DNA of 64,000 bases from Afipia sp. (GTDB lineage: Bacteria; Pseudomonadota; Alphaproteobacteria; Rhizobiales; Xanthobacteraceae). Made by a program: the position numbers and the translations under genes. The notes under the pieces are model-generated. The model searched no databases. It saw nothing but the letters and a program-made list of their open reading frames with translations, and had not been told where the DNA came from. Numbering within the stretch: position 1 is the first letter of the stretch; every line of letters starts with the position of its first letter. The stretch lies in the NCBI GenBank assembly GCA_024707075.1, contig JANQAK010000003.1, positions 62,001 through 126,000 of the forward strand. The letters are read 5' to 3'. This document shows positions 57,491 to 64,000 of the stretch, one piece after another.

Positions 57491-57695
57491 GGTGTCTTGC
57501 AAGGCGCGGTCAATTGGTCGCGCCAGACTGAACCGTAATCTGGCTTTGCGGCTCGTGATCGAGCCGTCAGGTCACATCCATCCGCGCGGCATCATTTCTT
57601 AGCGTCTTTAGCGCTCGGTGAATAGCGTCTGCTTATGAGCCGCGCATGCTATGGTCGTCGCCATATGCAACGCACGCTGTAACCTGGAGAGATTC

Positions 57696-57824
57696 ATGGC
57701 GAATGAAAAAGGCCCCAACATCAAGAAGAAGCAGAAGTGCAAGAATTGCGAAGGCAAGGGCTTGCTGAAGAAGGGCGACAAGGTCGTCACTTGCCAGCGG
57801 TGCAAGGGCACGGGAGTGAGGTGA
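57696..57824 (+). CDS. 42-residue DnaJ-type zinc-finger miniprotein
   Basis: A very short ORF, MANEKGPNIKKKQKCKNCEG then KGLLKKGDKVVTCQRCKGTG and VR. It has two CxxCxGxG units (CKNCEGKG, CQRCKGTG), the repeats that bind zinc in DnaJ's cysteine-rich domain, with no J domain. GGAGAGATTC precedes the ATG and codon use is typical, so I think it is real. Two repeats could hold one zinc ion in the way a DnaJ half-domain does. It is encoded just before the convergent uvrA end. Function unknown; similar small zinc proteins are known in related genomes from memory only. Confidence 0.78.
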   Translation: MANEKGPNIKKKQKCKNCEGKGLLKKGDKVVTCQRCKGTGVR

Positions 57825-57878
57825 TCATCTTCGCGGTCAGGAGAAAGATTCTCTTACCAGCGTTCTATTGAAGCGGCG

Positions 57879-60872
57879 TTACTCCGCCGCCTCATCCGTA
57901 TCGCGGATTTTTCCCGCGCGGCCTTTTTTCAGGACCGGCGCCAAAAACTTTCCGGTGTAGCTGCGCGGCGCCTTGACGATGTCTTCCGGCGGACCCCATG
58001 CGACGATTTCGCCGCCGCCGTCGCCGCCTTCCGGCCCGAGATCGATCACCCAGTCGGCAGTCTTGATGACTTCGAGATTGTGCTCGATGACGACCACCGT
58101 GTTGCCTTGGGCGACCAGTTCGTGGAGCACTTCGAGCAGCTTGGCGACGTCGTGGAAATGCAGGCCCGTGGTCGGCTCGTCGAGAATATAGAGCGTGCGG
58201 CCCGTTGCGCGCTTGCTCAGTTCCTTCGCCAGCTTGACGCGCTGCGCTTCGCCACCTGACAGCGTGGTCGCCTGCTGACCGACGTGGATGTAGCCGAGAC
58301 CCACACGCTGCAACGTCTTGAAGGTTTCGCGCACGCGCGGCACCGCCTTGAAGAAGTCAGCCGCCTCGTCCACCGTCATGTCGAGCACGTCGGCGATCGA
58401 CTTGCCCTTGAACAGCACGTCGAGCGTCTCGCGGTTGTAGCGCTTGCCCTTGCAGGTGTCGCAGGTGACGTAGACGTCCGGCAGGAAATGCATCTCGATC
58501 TTGATCAGACCGTCGCCCTGGCACGCTTCGCAGCGGCCACCCTTGACGTTGAACGAGAAACGGCCCGGTTCATAGCCGCGCGCCTTGGATTCCGGCAGGC
58601 CGGCGAACCATTCGCGGATCGGCGTGAATGCGCCGGTATAGGTCGCGGGGTTGGAACGCGGCGTGCGCCCGATCGGTGACTGGTCAATGTCGATGATCTT
58701 GTCGATATGCTCCAGCCCTTCGATGCGGTCATGCGGAGCGGGGCCTTCCGACGCGTTGTTGAGCTTGCGCGCGATCGCCTTGTACAGCGTGTCGATCAGC
58801 AGCGTAGACTTGCCGCCGCCGGACACGCCGGTGACACAAGTGAACAGCCCAAGCGGGATTTCCGCGGACACGTTCTTGAGATTGTTGCCCCTCGCGTTGA
58901 TCACCTTGATGGTGCGGCGATGATTGGGCGGTCGCCGCTCGGGAATCGGCACATACAGTTCGCCGGTGAGATATTGTCCCGTCAGCGATTTCGGATTCGC
59001 CTTGATCTGTTGCGGCGTCCCTTGTGCGACGATGTTTCCGCCATGCACGCCCGCGCCGGGGCCGACGTCCACGACGTAGTCCGCGGTTTCGATGGCGTCT
59101 TCGTCGTGTTCGACAACGATCACGGTGTTGCCGAGATCGCGCAGCCGCCGCAGCGTATCGAGCAGCCGTGCATTGTCGCGCTGATGCAGGCCGATCGAGG
59201 GCTCATCCAGCACATAGAGAACGCCTGTCAGGCCGGAGCCGATCTGCGAGGCCAAGCGGATGCGCTGGCTTTCGCCGCCGGACAGGGTGCCGGATGCGCG
59301 CGCCAGGGTCAGGTAATTCAGGCCGACGTCGAGCAGGAACGACAACCGCTCGCAGATCTCTTTCAGGATCCGAACCGCGATTTCGTTCTGCTGCTTGTTC
59401 AGCTGCTTGGGAACGGTCTCGAACCATTCACCGGCGCGCAGAACCGACAACTCGGATATCTCGCCGATGTGCTTGCCGCCGATCTTGACGCAGAGCGCTT
59501 CCGGCTTCAGGCGATAACCGTGACACGCTTCGCAAGGCACGTCGGTGAAATACTTGCCGAGTTCCTCGCGCGCCCATTCGCTTTCGGTCTCGTGGAATCG
59601 GCGCTCGATGTTGGTGACCACGCCCTCGAACGGCTTCTTGGTGTCGTATGACCTCACGCCGTCTTCATAGGAAAACTTGATCTCGTCGTCGCCGGAGCCG
59701 AACAGGATCGCGTCCTTCGTCTTCTTCGGCAGGTCTTTCCACTTGGTGTCGAGCGTGAACTTGTAGAACTTGCCGAGCGCTTGCAGCGTCTGGACATAAT
59801 AAGGCGACGACGATTTCGCCCAAGGCGCGATTGCACCCTTGCGCAGGGTCAGTTCCTTGTCGGGAATCACCAGTTCGGCGTCGATGTGCTGCTCGACGCC
59901 AAGGCCGCCGCATTTCGGACACGCGCCGTAAGGGTTGTTGAACGAGAACAGCCGGGGTTCGACTTCGGGAATCGTGAAGCCGGACACCGGGCACGCGAAC
60001 TTCTCCGAGAACAGGATTCGCTCCGGGCCGCTCTTGTCGTGGATCTTGGCTGTTTTCTTGTCCGCCTTTCTTTCTGATTTTTCTGGTGAAGATCCGCTTC
60101 CGGCCGGCGCGTCGGCAAACTCGACGACCGCCAGGCCTTCCGCCAGCTTCAACGCGGTCTCGAACGATTCCGCGAGTCGCTGTGCTATATCGGCGCGCAC
60201 GACAATGCGATCCACCACCACGTCGATGTCATGGGGAAATTTCTTGTCCAGCGTCGGCGCTTCGGCCAGTTCGTAGAATTTGCCGTCGACCTTGACCCGC
60301 TGGAATCCCTTCTTGAGGAACTCCGCGAACTCCTTGCGATACTCGCCCTTGCGACCCTGGACGACAGGCGCCAGCAGATACAGTCGCGTGCCTTCGGGCA
60401 GGGCGAGCACGCGGTCCACCATCTGCGAGACGGTCTGGCTTTCGATGGGAAGCCCCGTCGCCGGCGAATAGGGGATACCGACACGCGCCCACAACAGGCG
60501 CATGTAGTCGTAGATCTCGGTGACGGTTCCGACAGTCGATCGCGGATTCTTGGACGTGGTCTTCTGCTCGATGGAGATGGCTGGCGACAGGCCGTCGATC
60601 TGATCGACGTCGGGCTTCTGCATCATTTCCAGGAACTGGCGGGCGTAGGCCGACAGCGATCTGACATAGCGGCGCTGACCCTCGGCGTAGATCGTGTCGA
60701 AGGCGAGGGACGATTTGCCGGAACCGGAGAGGCCGGTGAATACCACCAGCTTGTCGCGCGGGATTTCGAGATCGACATTCTTGAGATTGTGCTCGCGCGC
60801 GCCACGAATCGTGATCGCCCGCATGCTCGATCCAGCGGTCGATTTGCGGTTCGCCTTGATGACTTCATCCAT
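57879..60872 (-). CDS. uvrA: Excinuclease ABC subunit A
   Basis: DNA damage recognition ATPase of nucleotide excision repair, 997 residues. It has two ABC-type ATPase modules: Walker A in [20 protein letters not shown] (near 45-65) and in [19 protein letters not shown], and ABC signatures [16 protein letters not shown] and [16 protein letters not shown]. Two zinc modules are visible, [14 protein letters not shown] with CPKCGGLG and [14 protein letters not shown] with [10 protein letters not shown]. The N terminus is a short extension before [20 protein letters not shown], the family start. A GAAC-N7-GAAC site lies about 100 bases upstream of the ATG, indicating LexA control. Confidence 0.97.
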   Translation of the reverse strand: MDEVIKANRKSTAGSSMRAITIRGAREHNLKNVDLEIPRDKLVVFTGLSGSGKSSLAFDTIYAEGQRRYVRSLSAYARQFLEMMQKPDVDQIDGLSPAISIEQKTTSKNPRSTVGTVTEIYDYMRLLWARVGIPYSPATGLPIESQTVSQMVDRVLALPEGTRLYLLAPVVQGRKGEYRKEFAEFLKKGFQRVKVDGKFYELAEAPTLDKKFPHDIDVVVDRIVVRADIAQRLAESFETALKLAEGLAVVEFADAPAGSGSSPEKSERKADKKTAKIHDKSGPERILFSEKFACPVSGFTIPEVEPRLFSFNNPYGACPKCGGLGVEQHIDAELVIPDKELTLRKGAIAPWAKSSSPYYVQTLQALGKFYKFTLDTKWKDLPKKTKDAILFGSGDDEIKFSYEDGVRSYDTKKPFEGVVTNIERRFHETESEWAREELGKYFTDVPCEACHGYRLKPEALCVKIGGKHIGEISELSVLRAGEWFETVPKQLNKQQNEIAVRILKEICERLSFLLDVGLNYLTLARASGTLSGGESQRIRLASQIGSGLTGVLYVLDEPSIGLHQRDNARLLDTLRRLRDLGNTVIVVEHDEDAIETADYVVDVGPGAGVHGGNIVAQGTPQQIKANPKSLTGQYLTGELYVPIPERRPPNHRRTIKVINARGNNLKNVSAEIPLGLFTCVTGVSGGGKSTLLIDTLYKAIARKLNNASEGPAPHDRIEGLEHIDKIIDIDQSPIGRTPRSNPATYTGAFTPIREWFAGLPESKARGYEPGRFSFNVKGGRCEACQGDGLIKIEMHFLPDVYVTCDTCKGKRYNRETLDVLFKGKSIADVLDMTVDEAADFFKAVPRVRETFKTLQRVGLGYIHVGQQATTLSGGEAQRVKLAKELSKRATGRTLYILDEPTTGLHFHDVAKLLEVLHELVAQGNTVVVIEHNLEVIKTADWVIDLGPEGGDGGGEIVAWGPPEDIVKAPRSYTGKFLAPVLKKGRAGKIRDTDEAAE

Positions 60873-60972
60873 TGGGGAGTTCCGGGCACGTTGTGCGCAA
60901 AATCAGCGCGGTCTCCGGAAAACACGAAGATCGTTCGCCGGTTGCTTGTTGTCGGTCATATTCCTACTTTTG

Positions 60973-60987
60973 GAACATAGGAAGAAC
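60973..60987. promoter_or_regulatory. LexA/SOS box of the alphaproteobacterial type
   Basis: GAACATAGGAAGAAC, an exact GAAC-N7-GAAC direct repeat (GTTC-N7-GTTC on the uvrA strand). This is the LexA site of alphaproteobacteria. It is centred about 108 bases before the uvrA start, where uvrA SOS control is known in the group. Confidence 0.85.
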
Positions 60988-61073
60988 GGGGCTGTATTTC
61001 CAGTCCTGTTCACGCGCCATCAACGGTTTGCTGCGCGAAGGAAGGTTGAGTCCCTAAAAACGCATGGCATACA

Positions 61074-61101
61074 AAAAGGCCGGCTCTGAGAGCCGGCCTT
61101 T
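61074..61101 (-). terminator. Rho-independent terminator after the outer-membrane protein gene
   Basis: A 12-base perfect stem, AAAGGCCGGCTC / GAGCCGGCCTTT, with a three-base loop, followed on the minus strand by TT. It lies 45 bases beyond the stop of the outer-membrane protein gene. Confidence 0.9.
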
Positions 61102-61146
61102 CCGCAACCTGAGAATCTCAGGCAGAGTTAGTCAGGTCTGCGAAGA

Positions 61147-61872
61147 TCAGTACTTCGCGACGACCGGGCCACCCCAGTTGAAGTGATAGTTCACGCCAAC
61201 CTTCACAGTGTGGAGATCATCCTTGTAGCTGAGAGACTGCGGAAGACCGCCACCGGTGTAAGCAACGTTGGTGGTGTCGAAGTTATAGTACTGGTACTCG
61301 ACCTTCGCCGACCAGGCGGGGGCGAACATGTATTCCAGACCACCGCCGACAGTGTAGCCGGTCGACTGGCGATCAGTAACCGCCGGCAGGAAGCCAGCGG
61401 TTGCAGCGAGGCCAGCGTCGTCACGGAACGCGACACCGCCCTTGGCGTAAATCAGGCCAGGGCCCCAAGTGTAGCCGAGACGGCCGGTGACCGAAGCGAG
61501 CCAATCGGACTTGTCACGCAGGACATCGAAGCCATCGGTGAAGCTACGATCGTTGTTCGACAGGCCGCTGATCTGGCCTTCGATACCAACCAGCCAGTTC
61601 GGAGCGAACTGGTAGTCAGCGCCGATCTGACCGCCGCCGAGGAACGCTGCGTCCCGGTTGCGGCCGGAAAGCAGCGGATCGGTGGTCGCGAACCCATCAT
61701 CGCCACCGAAGGCGGCGCCGATGTGCGCACCGACGTAGATGCCGGTCCAGTTGTAGACAGGCGCGGCATAAACCGGCGCCTTGGTGTAGGTACGTGCCGG
61801 CAGGTCAGCAGCGACCGCCGAAGCAGTACCAAGGGCAACGAGTGCCACGGTGCCGAGCAAAAATTTCTTCAT
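61147..61872 (-). CDS. Omp25/Omp31-like outer-membrane beta-barrel protein
   Basis: A 241-residue outer-membrane protein. A signal peptide (MKKFLLGTVALVALGTASAV) and the processing region AADLPARTY are followed by an eight-strand-type barrel with YNWTGIYVGAHIGAAFGGDD, WLVGIEGQISGLSNNDRSFT and the end VKVGVNYHFNWGGPVVAKY. This is the Omp25/Omp31-like porin-family protein of rhizobia and relatives. It is abundant in such bacteria and helps envelope stability. The second of two adjacent ATGs (61872) is chosen because GGAGAAG lies at better spacing. A nine-base stem-loop sits in its leader. Confidence 0.93.
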   Translation of the reverse strand: MKKFLLGTVALVALGTASAVAADLPARTYTKAPVYAAPVYNWTGIYVGAHIGAAFGGDDGFATTDPLLSGRNRDAAFLGGGQIGADYQFAPNWLVGIEGQISGLSNNDRSFTDGFDVLRDKSDWLASVTGRLGYTWGPGLIYAKGGVAFRDDAGLAATAGFLPAVTDRQSTGYTVGGGLEYMFAPAWSAKVEYQYYNFDTTNVAYTGGGLPQSLSYKDDLHTVKVGVNYHFNWGGPVVAKY

Positions 61873-61895
61873 CTTCATCTTCTCCAGTTTTAGGC

Positions 61896-61917
61896 CTGCT
61901 TCGATTTTTCGAAGCAG
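61896..61917 (-). promoter_or_regulatory. Stem-loop in the leader of the outer-membrane protein gene
   Basis: Perfect nine-base stem CTGCTTCGA / TCGAAGCAG with a four-base loop, ending 23 bases before the start codon and 14 bases before the ribosome site. It may stabilise the messenger, as 5' stem-loops do in other outer-membrane protein genes. Confidence 0.6.
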
Positions 61918-62364
61918 TTTGTCCAACGCGCGAACGCAATGGGATTCTCGATTTCGTGGTCGGAATATACGCGGTCCTGCGGAAAAAGCCGTCTCCGAAA
62001 TGCAACAGTCGGAAGCGAAGTGAAATCCTCTAATGCAAGGAATTGTTTGAGATATTTGACCTTTTGGTTCCACGATTTCATCACGGTTTGGACACATTTT
62101 CGGGAACCCGATTCAACAATGTTTTATGCATCAAAGGGTTCCCTCTCAGGTTCCGCTTGCGTGAGAACAAAAAGAGTACGTATTATGTCTCGGATTTAGA
62201 TGGGTTGCGTGTGGATAACCGGCGGGCTGGCGTCATTCGCACGGGGGAAAGTATAGGGTCATTTTGGAAGCGGGCGAATTCCTGGTTGGGATCGCGCTAT
62301 CGCGAACATAAATCCTCACAGATTCGGGCGCGCCGGATTCGGAGCGCGAAAGTGGAGAACGGCA
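61918..62364. other. 447-base gene-free region between omp and ssb
   Basis: Holds the promoters of the divergent outer-membrane protein gene and ssb. The sequence is distinctly AT-richer than the coding flanks between 61960 and 62260. I find no exact GAAC-N7-GAAC site in front of ssb; the nearest is GAACAAAAAGAGTAC at 62165, which fails in the second half. No coding sequence is supported. Confidence 0.5.
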
Positions 62365-62856
62365 ATGGCGGGAAGCGTCAATAAAGTCATCCTGGTTGGA
62401 AATCTTGGTGCCGACCCTGAGATCAAGCGCACGCAGGACGGTCGTCCGATCGCTAACCTGAGCGTCGCGACGTCGGATACGTGGCGGGACAAGAACACCG
62501 GCGAGCGCAAGGAAAAGACCGAGTGGCATCGCGTCGTGATCTTCAGCGAAGGTCTGTGCAAGATTGCCGAGCAGTACCTGAAGAAGGGCTCCAAGGTTTA
62601 TCTCGAGGGCCAGTTGCAGACGCGCAAGTGGCAGGACAAGGATGGCAAGGATCGCTATTCGACCGAAGTCGTTCTTCAGAATTTCAATTCCACTCTGACG
62701 ATGCTTGACGGCAAGAGCGGCGGTGGTAGTTCGTTCGGCGCTGAAGAAGGTGGCGGCGATTTCGGTTCGTCAGGTCCTTCGCGCTCGGCGCCTCCGCGCC
62801 GTGTGGCAGCGGGAGGTGGCGGTCGCGACGATATGAACGACGATATTCCGTTCTAA
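62365..62856 (+). CDS. ssb: Single-stranded DNA-binding protein
   Basis: A 163-residue SSB needed in replication, recombination and repair. [20 protein letters not shown] and the OB-fold core with [40 protein letters not shown] are standard. A glycine-rich linker leads to the acidic tip DDMNDDIPF, which recruits repair and replication proteins. It is the usual neighbour of uvrA in this class, here with the omp gene between. The ATG has GGAGAACGGC upstream. A tandem 13-base repeat and a terminator follow the stop. Confidence 0.97.
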   Translation: MAGSVNKVILVGNLGADPEIKRTQDGRPIANLSVATSDTWRDKNTGERKEKTEWHRVVIFSEGLCKIAEQYLKKGSKVYLEGQLQTRKWQDKDGKDRYSTEVVLQNFNSTLTMLDGKSGGGSSFGAEEGGGDFGSSGPSRSAPPRRVAAGGGGRDDMNDDIPF

Positions 62857-62877
62857 TAAATCATCCCGTTTTCCATC

Positions 62878-62903
62878 CTGTAGGTGCATGCTGTAGGTGC
62901 ATG
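62878..62903. repeat. Tandem duplication of 13 bases after ssb
   Basis: CTGTAGGTGCATG occurs twice in a row just before the ssb terminator. A minor slippage product, most likely with no function. Confidence 0.9.
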
Positions 62904-62929
62904 AGCCGGTGAGATTCTCACCGGCTTTT
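62904..62929 (+). terminator. Rho-independent terminator after ssb
   Basis: Stem AGCCGGTGAGA / TCTCACCGGCT (11 bases, loop of one or three), followed by TTT. It starts 48 bases past the ssb stop. Confidence 0.9.
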
Positions 62930-63071
62930 GCGTGACTGCGCAAACGGTAACGCGCGGCGTGCTGCACCGACATTTCGGCCTTGAAAACGCAGCGTTTGAA
63001 TCGATGCAAGGATGCGCCATAAATATTTGAAAATGCGGGTATTTTTACCCCGTTTTCGGCGCTTAAAGCGG

Positions 63072-63101
63072 TTGGCGTTGGCGCGCGAAATAGCCTATAT
63101 A
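63072..63101 (+). promoter_or_regulatory. Candidate gyrA promoter
   Basis: TTGGCG (63072) and TATATA (63096) with 18 bases between them, 33 bases before the TTG start. A reasonable vegetative-type promoter by eye only; spacing and the -35 match are not ideal. Confidence 0.35.
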
Positions 63102-63133
63102 ACAACAGTATTTCGCACCTAGGATTCTGCACG

Positions 63134-64000
63134 TTGGCTGACCAAGAAGATCCGCCGTCCGGCCCGCCCGAGACGGCCGATATCCGTCCCGTTTCGATCA
63201 CGGATGAGATGAAGCGCTCCTACCTCGATTACGCGATGAGCGTGATCGTGGCGCGTGCGTTGCCGGACGCGCGCGACGGTTTGAAGCCGGTTCATCGCCG
63301 CATCCTCTATGCGATGTATGAGAACGGTTTTGAGTGGAACAAGCCGTATCGCAAATCGGCGCGCACCGTCGGCGACGTCATCGGTAAGTATCATCCGCAT
63401 GGCGACCAGTCGGTCTACGACGCGATGGTCCGGATGGCGCAGGACTTTTCCATGCGCGTGCCGCTGATCGACGGGCAGGGCAACTTCGGCTCGGTCGATG
63501 GCGATATGGCCGCCGCGATGCGATATACCGAGTCACGCCTTGAGAAGGTCGCCCACTCGCTGCTCGACGACATCGACAAGGACACTGTCGATTATCAGCC
63601 GAACTACGACAGTTCGGAGCGCGAGCCGAAGGTTCTGCCGGCAAAGTTTCCGAACCTGCTGGTCAACGGCGCGGGCGGCATCGCGGTCGGCATGGCAACC
63701 AACATCCCGCCGCACAATCTCGGCGAAGTCATCGACGCCTGTGTTGCGCTGATTAACGATCCGGCGCTCGGAATCGACGATCTCATCGGCATCATCCCAG
63801 GACCGGATTTCCCGACCGGCGGCATTATACTTGGCCGCCAGGGCATTCGCGCGGCCTATCACCTCGGCCGCGGTTCCATTGTGATGCGCGGCAAGGTGAG
63901 CATCGAAACGATCCGCAAGGATCGCGAAGCGATCATCGTCTCGGAAATCCCGTATCAGGTGAACAAGGCGAGCATGGTCGAACGCATCGCCGAGCTGGTG
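63134..64000 (+). CDS. gyrA: DNA gyrase subunit A, 5' part
   Basis: The first 289 codons; the gene continues past the right edge. GyrA cuts and rejoins DNA to introduce negative supercoils. It shows [40 protein letters not shown], the quinolone-resistance region [20 protein letters not shown], and [20 protein letters not shown] holding the catalytic tyrosine. TTG 63134 is the start, since AGGA stands nine bases before it and reading from it gives the expected short N-terminal arm. In the resistance region the residue matching E. coli S83 is glutamine and A84 is serine; D87 is kept. Confidence 0.97.
   Translation, partial: MADQEDPPSGPPETADIRPVSITDEMKRSYLDYAMSVIVARALPDARDGLKPVHRRILYAMYENGFEWNKPYRKSARTVGDVIGKYHPHGDQSVYDAMVRMAQDFSMRVPLIDGQGNFGSVDGDMAAAMRYTESRLEKVAHSLLDDIDKDTVDYQPNYDSSEREPKVLPAKFPNLLVNGAGGIAVGMATNIPPHNLGEVIDACVALINDPALGIDDLIGIIPGPDFPTGGIILGRQGIRAAYHLGRGSIVMRGKVSIETIRKDREAIIVSEIPYQVNKASMVERIAELV

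Overview
The window is a high-GC chromosomal segment from an alphaproteobacterium. It most likely belongs to the Bradyrhizobiaceae/Nitrobacteraceae group (Bradyrhizobium, Rhodopseudomonas, Nitrobacter, Afipia and relatives). Three things point there: E1-beta of pyruvate dehydrogenase carries its own lipoyl domain; the gene order xth / erpA / dgt-argS-SPOR-nagZ-scpAB-tatABC-serS-surE-pcm-M23 / yajC-secDF is typical of alphaproteobacteria; and the gaps hold many palindromic intergenic repeats of the kind common in that group. The genus assignment is inference. I saw no tRNA, rRNA, CRISPR array, complete insertion sequence or prophage.

Layout. 1-9.0 kb: central carbon metabolism, with a truncated eno, a CaiB/BaiF CoA-transferase, an FMN reductase, an FtsB-like protein and the pyruvate dehydrogenase cluster pdhA-pdhB-pdhC-lpdA. 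9.2-16.3 kb: a LysR regulator divergent from an autotransporter, a small GlsB/YeaQ-type membrane protein, ilvD overlapping an ExoR-like Sel1-repeat protein, and exonuclease III. 16.5-21.6 kb: an RND efflux pair and an exported amidohydrolase. 21.8-38 kb: the conserved housekeeping block (erpA, dgt, argS, SPOR protein, nagZ, scpAB, tatABC, serS, surE, pcm, LysM/M23 lipoprotein), interrupted by a HicBA toxin-antitoxin pair and several repeats. 38-46.5 kb: a TauE/SafE permease, an L,D-transpeptidase, a DUF815 ATPase, yajC-secD-secF and two homologues of mitochondrial complex I assembly factors. 46.5-47.9 kb: a small accessory island (lipoprotein, BrnTA) bracketed by two copies of the 3' end of the neighbouring gene. 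48-64 kb: a methyltransferase, trmFO, a DUF1127 protein, a copper-handling pair, a lytic transglycosylase, several small or poorly known proteins, uvrA with a LexA-type box, an outer-membrane protein, ssb and the start of gyrA.

Seven genes (eno, pdhA, ilvD, xthA, the SPOR gene, nagZ, trmFO) need a one-base correction to read as full-length proteins, often at a homopolymer. Several of these are normally essential, so I read this mainly as residual sequence error rather than gene decay, and I give the joined coordinates.

The signals most worth following are a composite element made of two CTAG-ended hairpins, present twice in opposite orientations upstream of tatA and yajC; the BrnTA island flanked by a duplicated gene end; and a lower-GC, rare-codon insertion inside serS. 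Further ones are a YcnI-PCu(A)C fusion, a two-domain L,D-transpeptidase, and a Tat-signal-bearing fumarylacetoacetase-family protein. I did not find a clear, wholly new multi-gene system.
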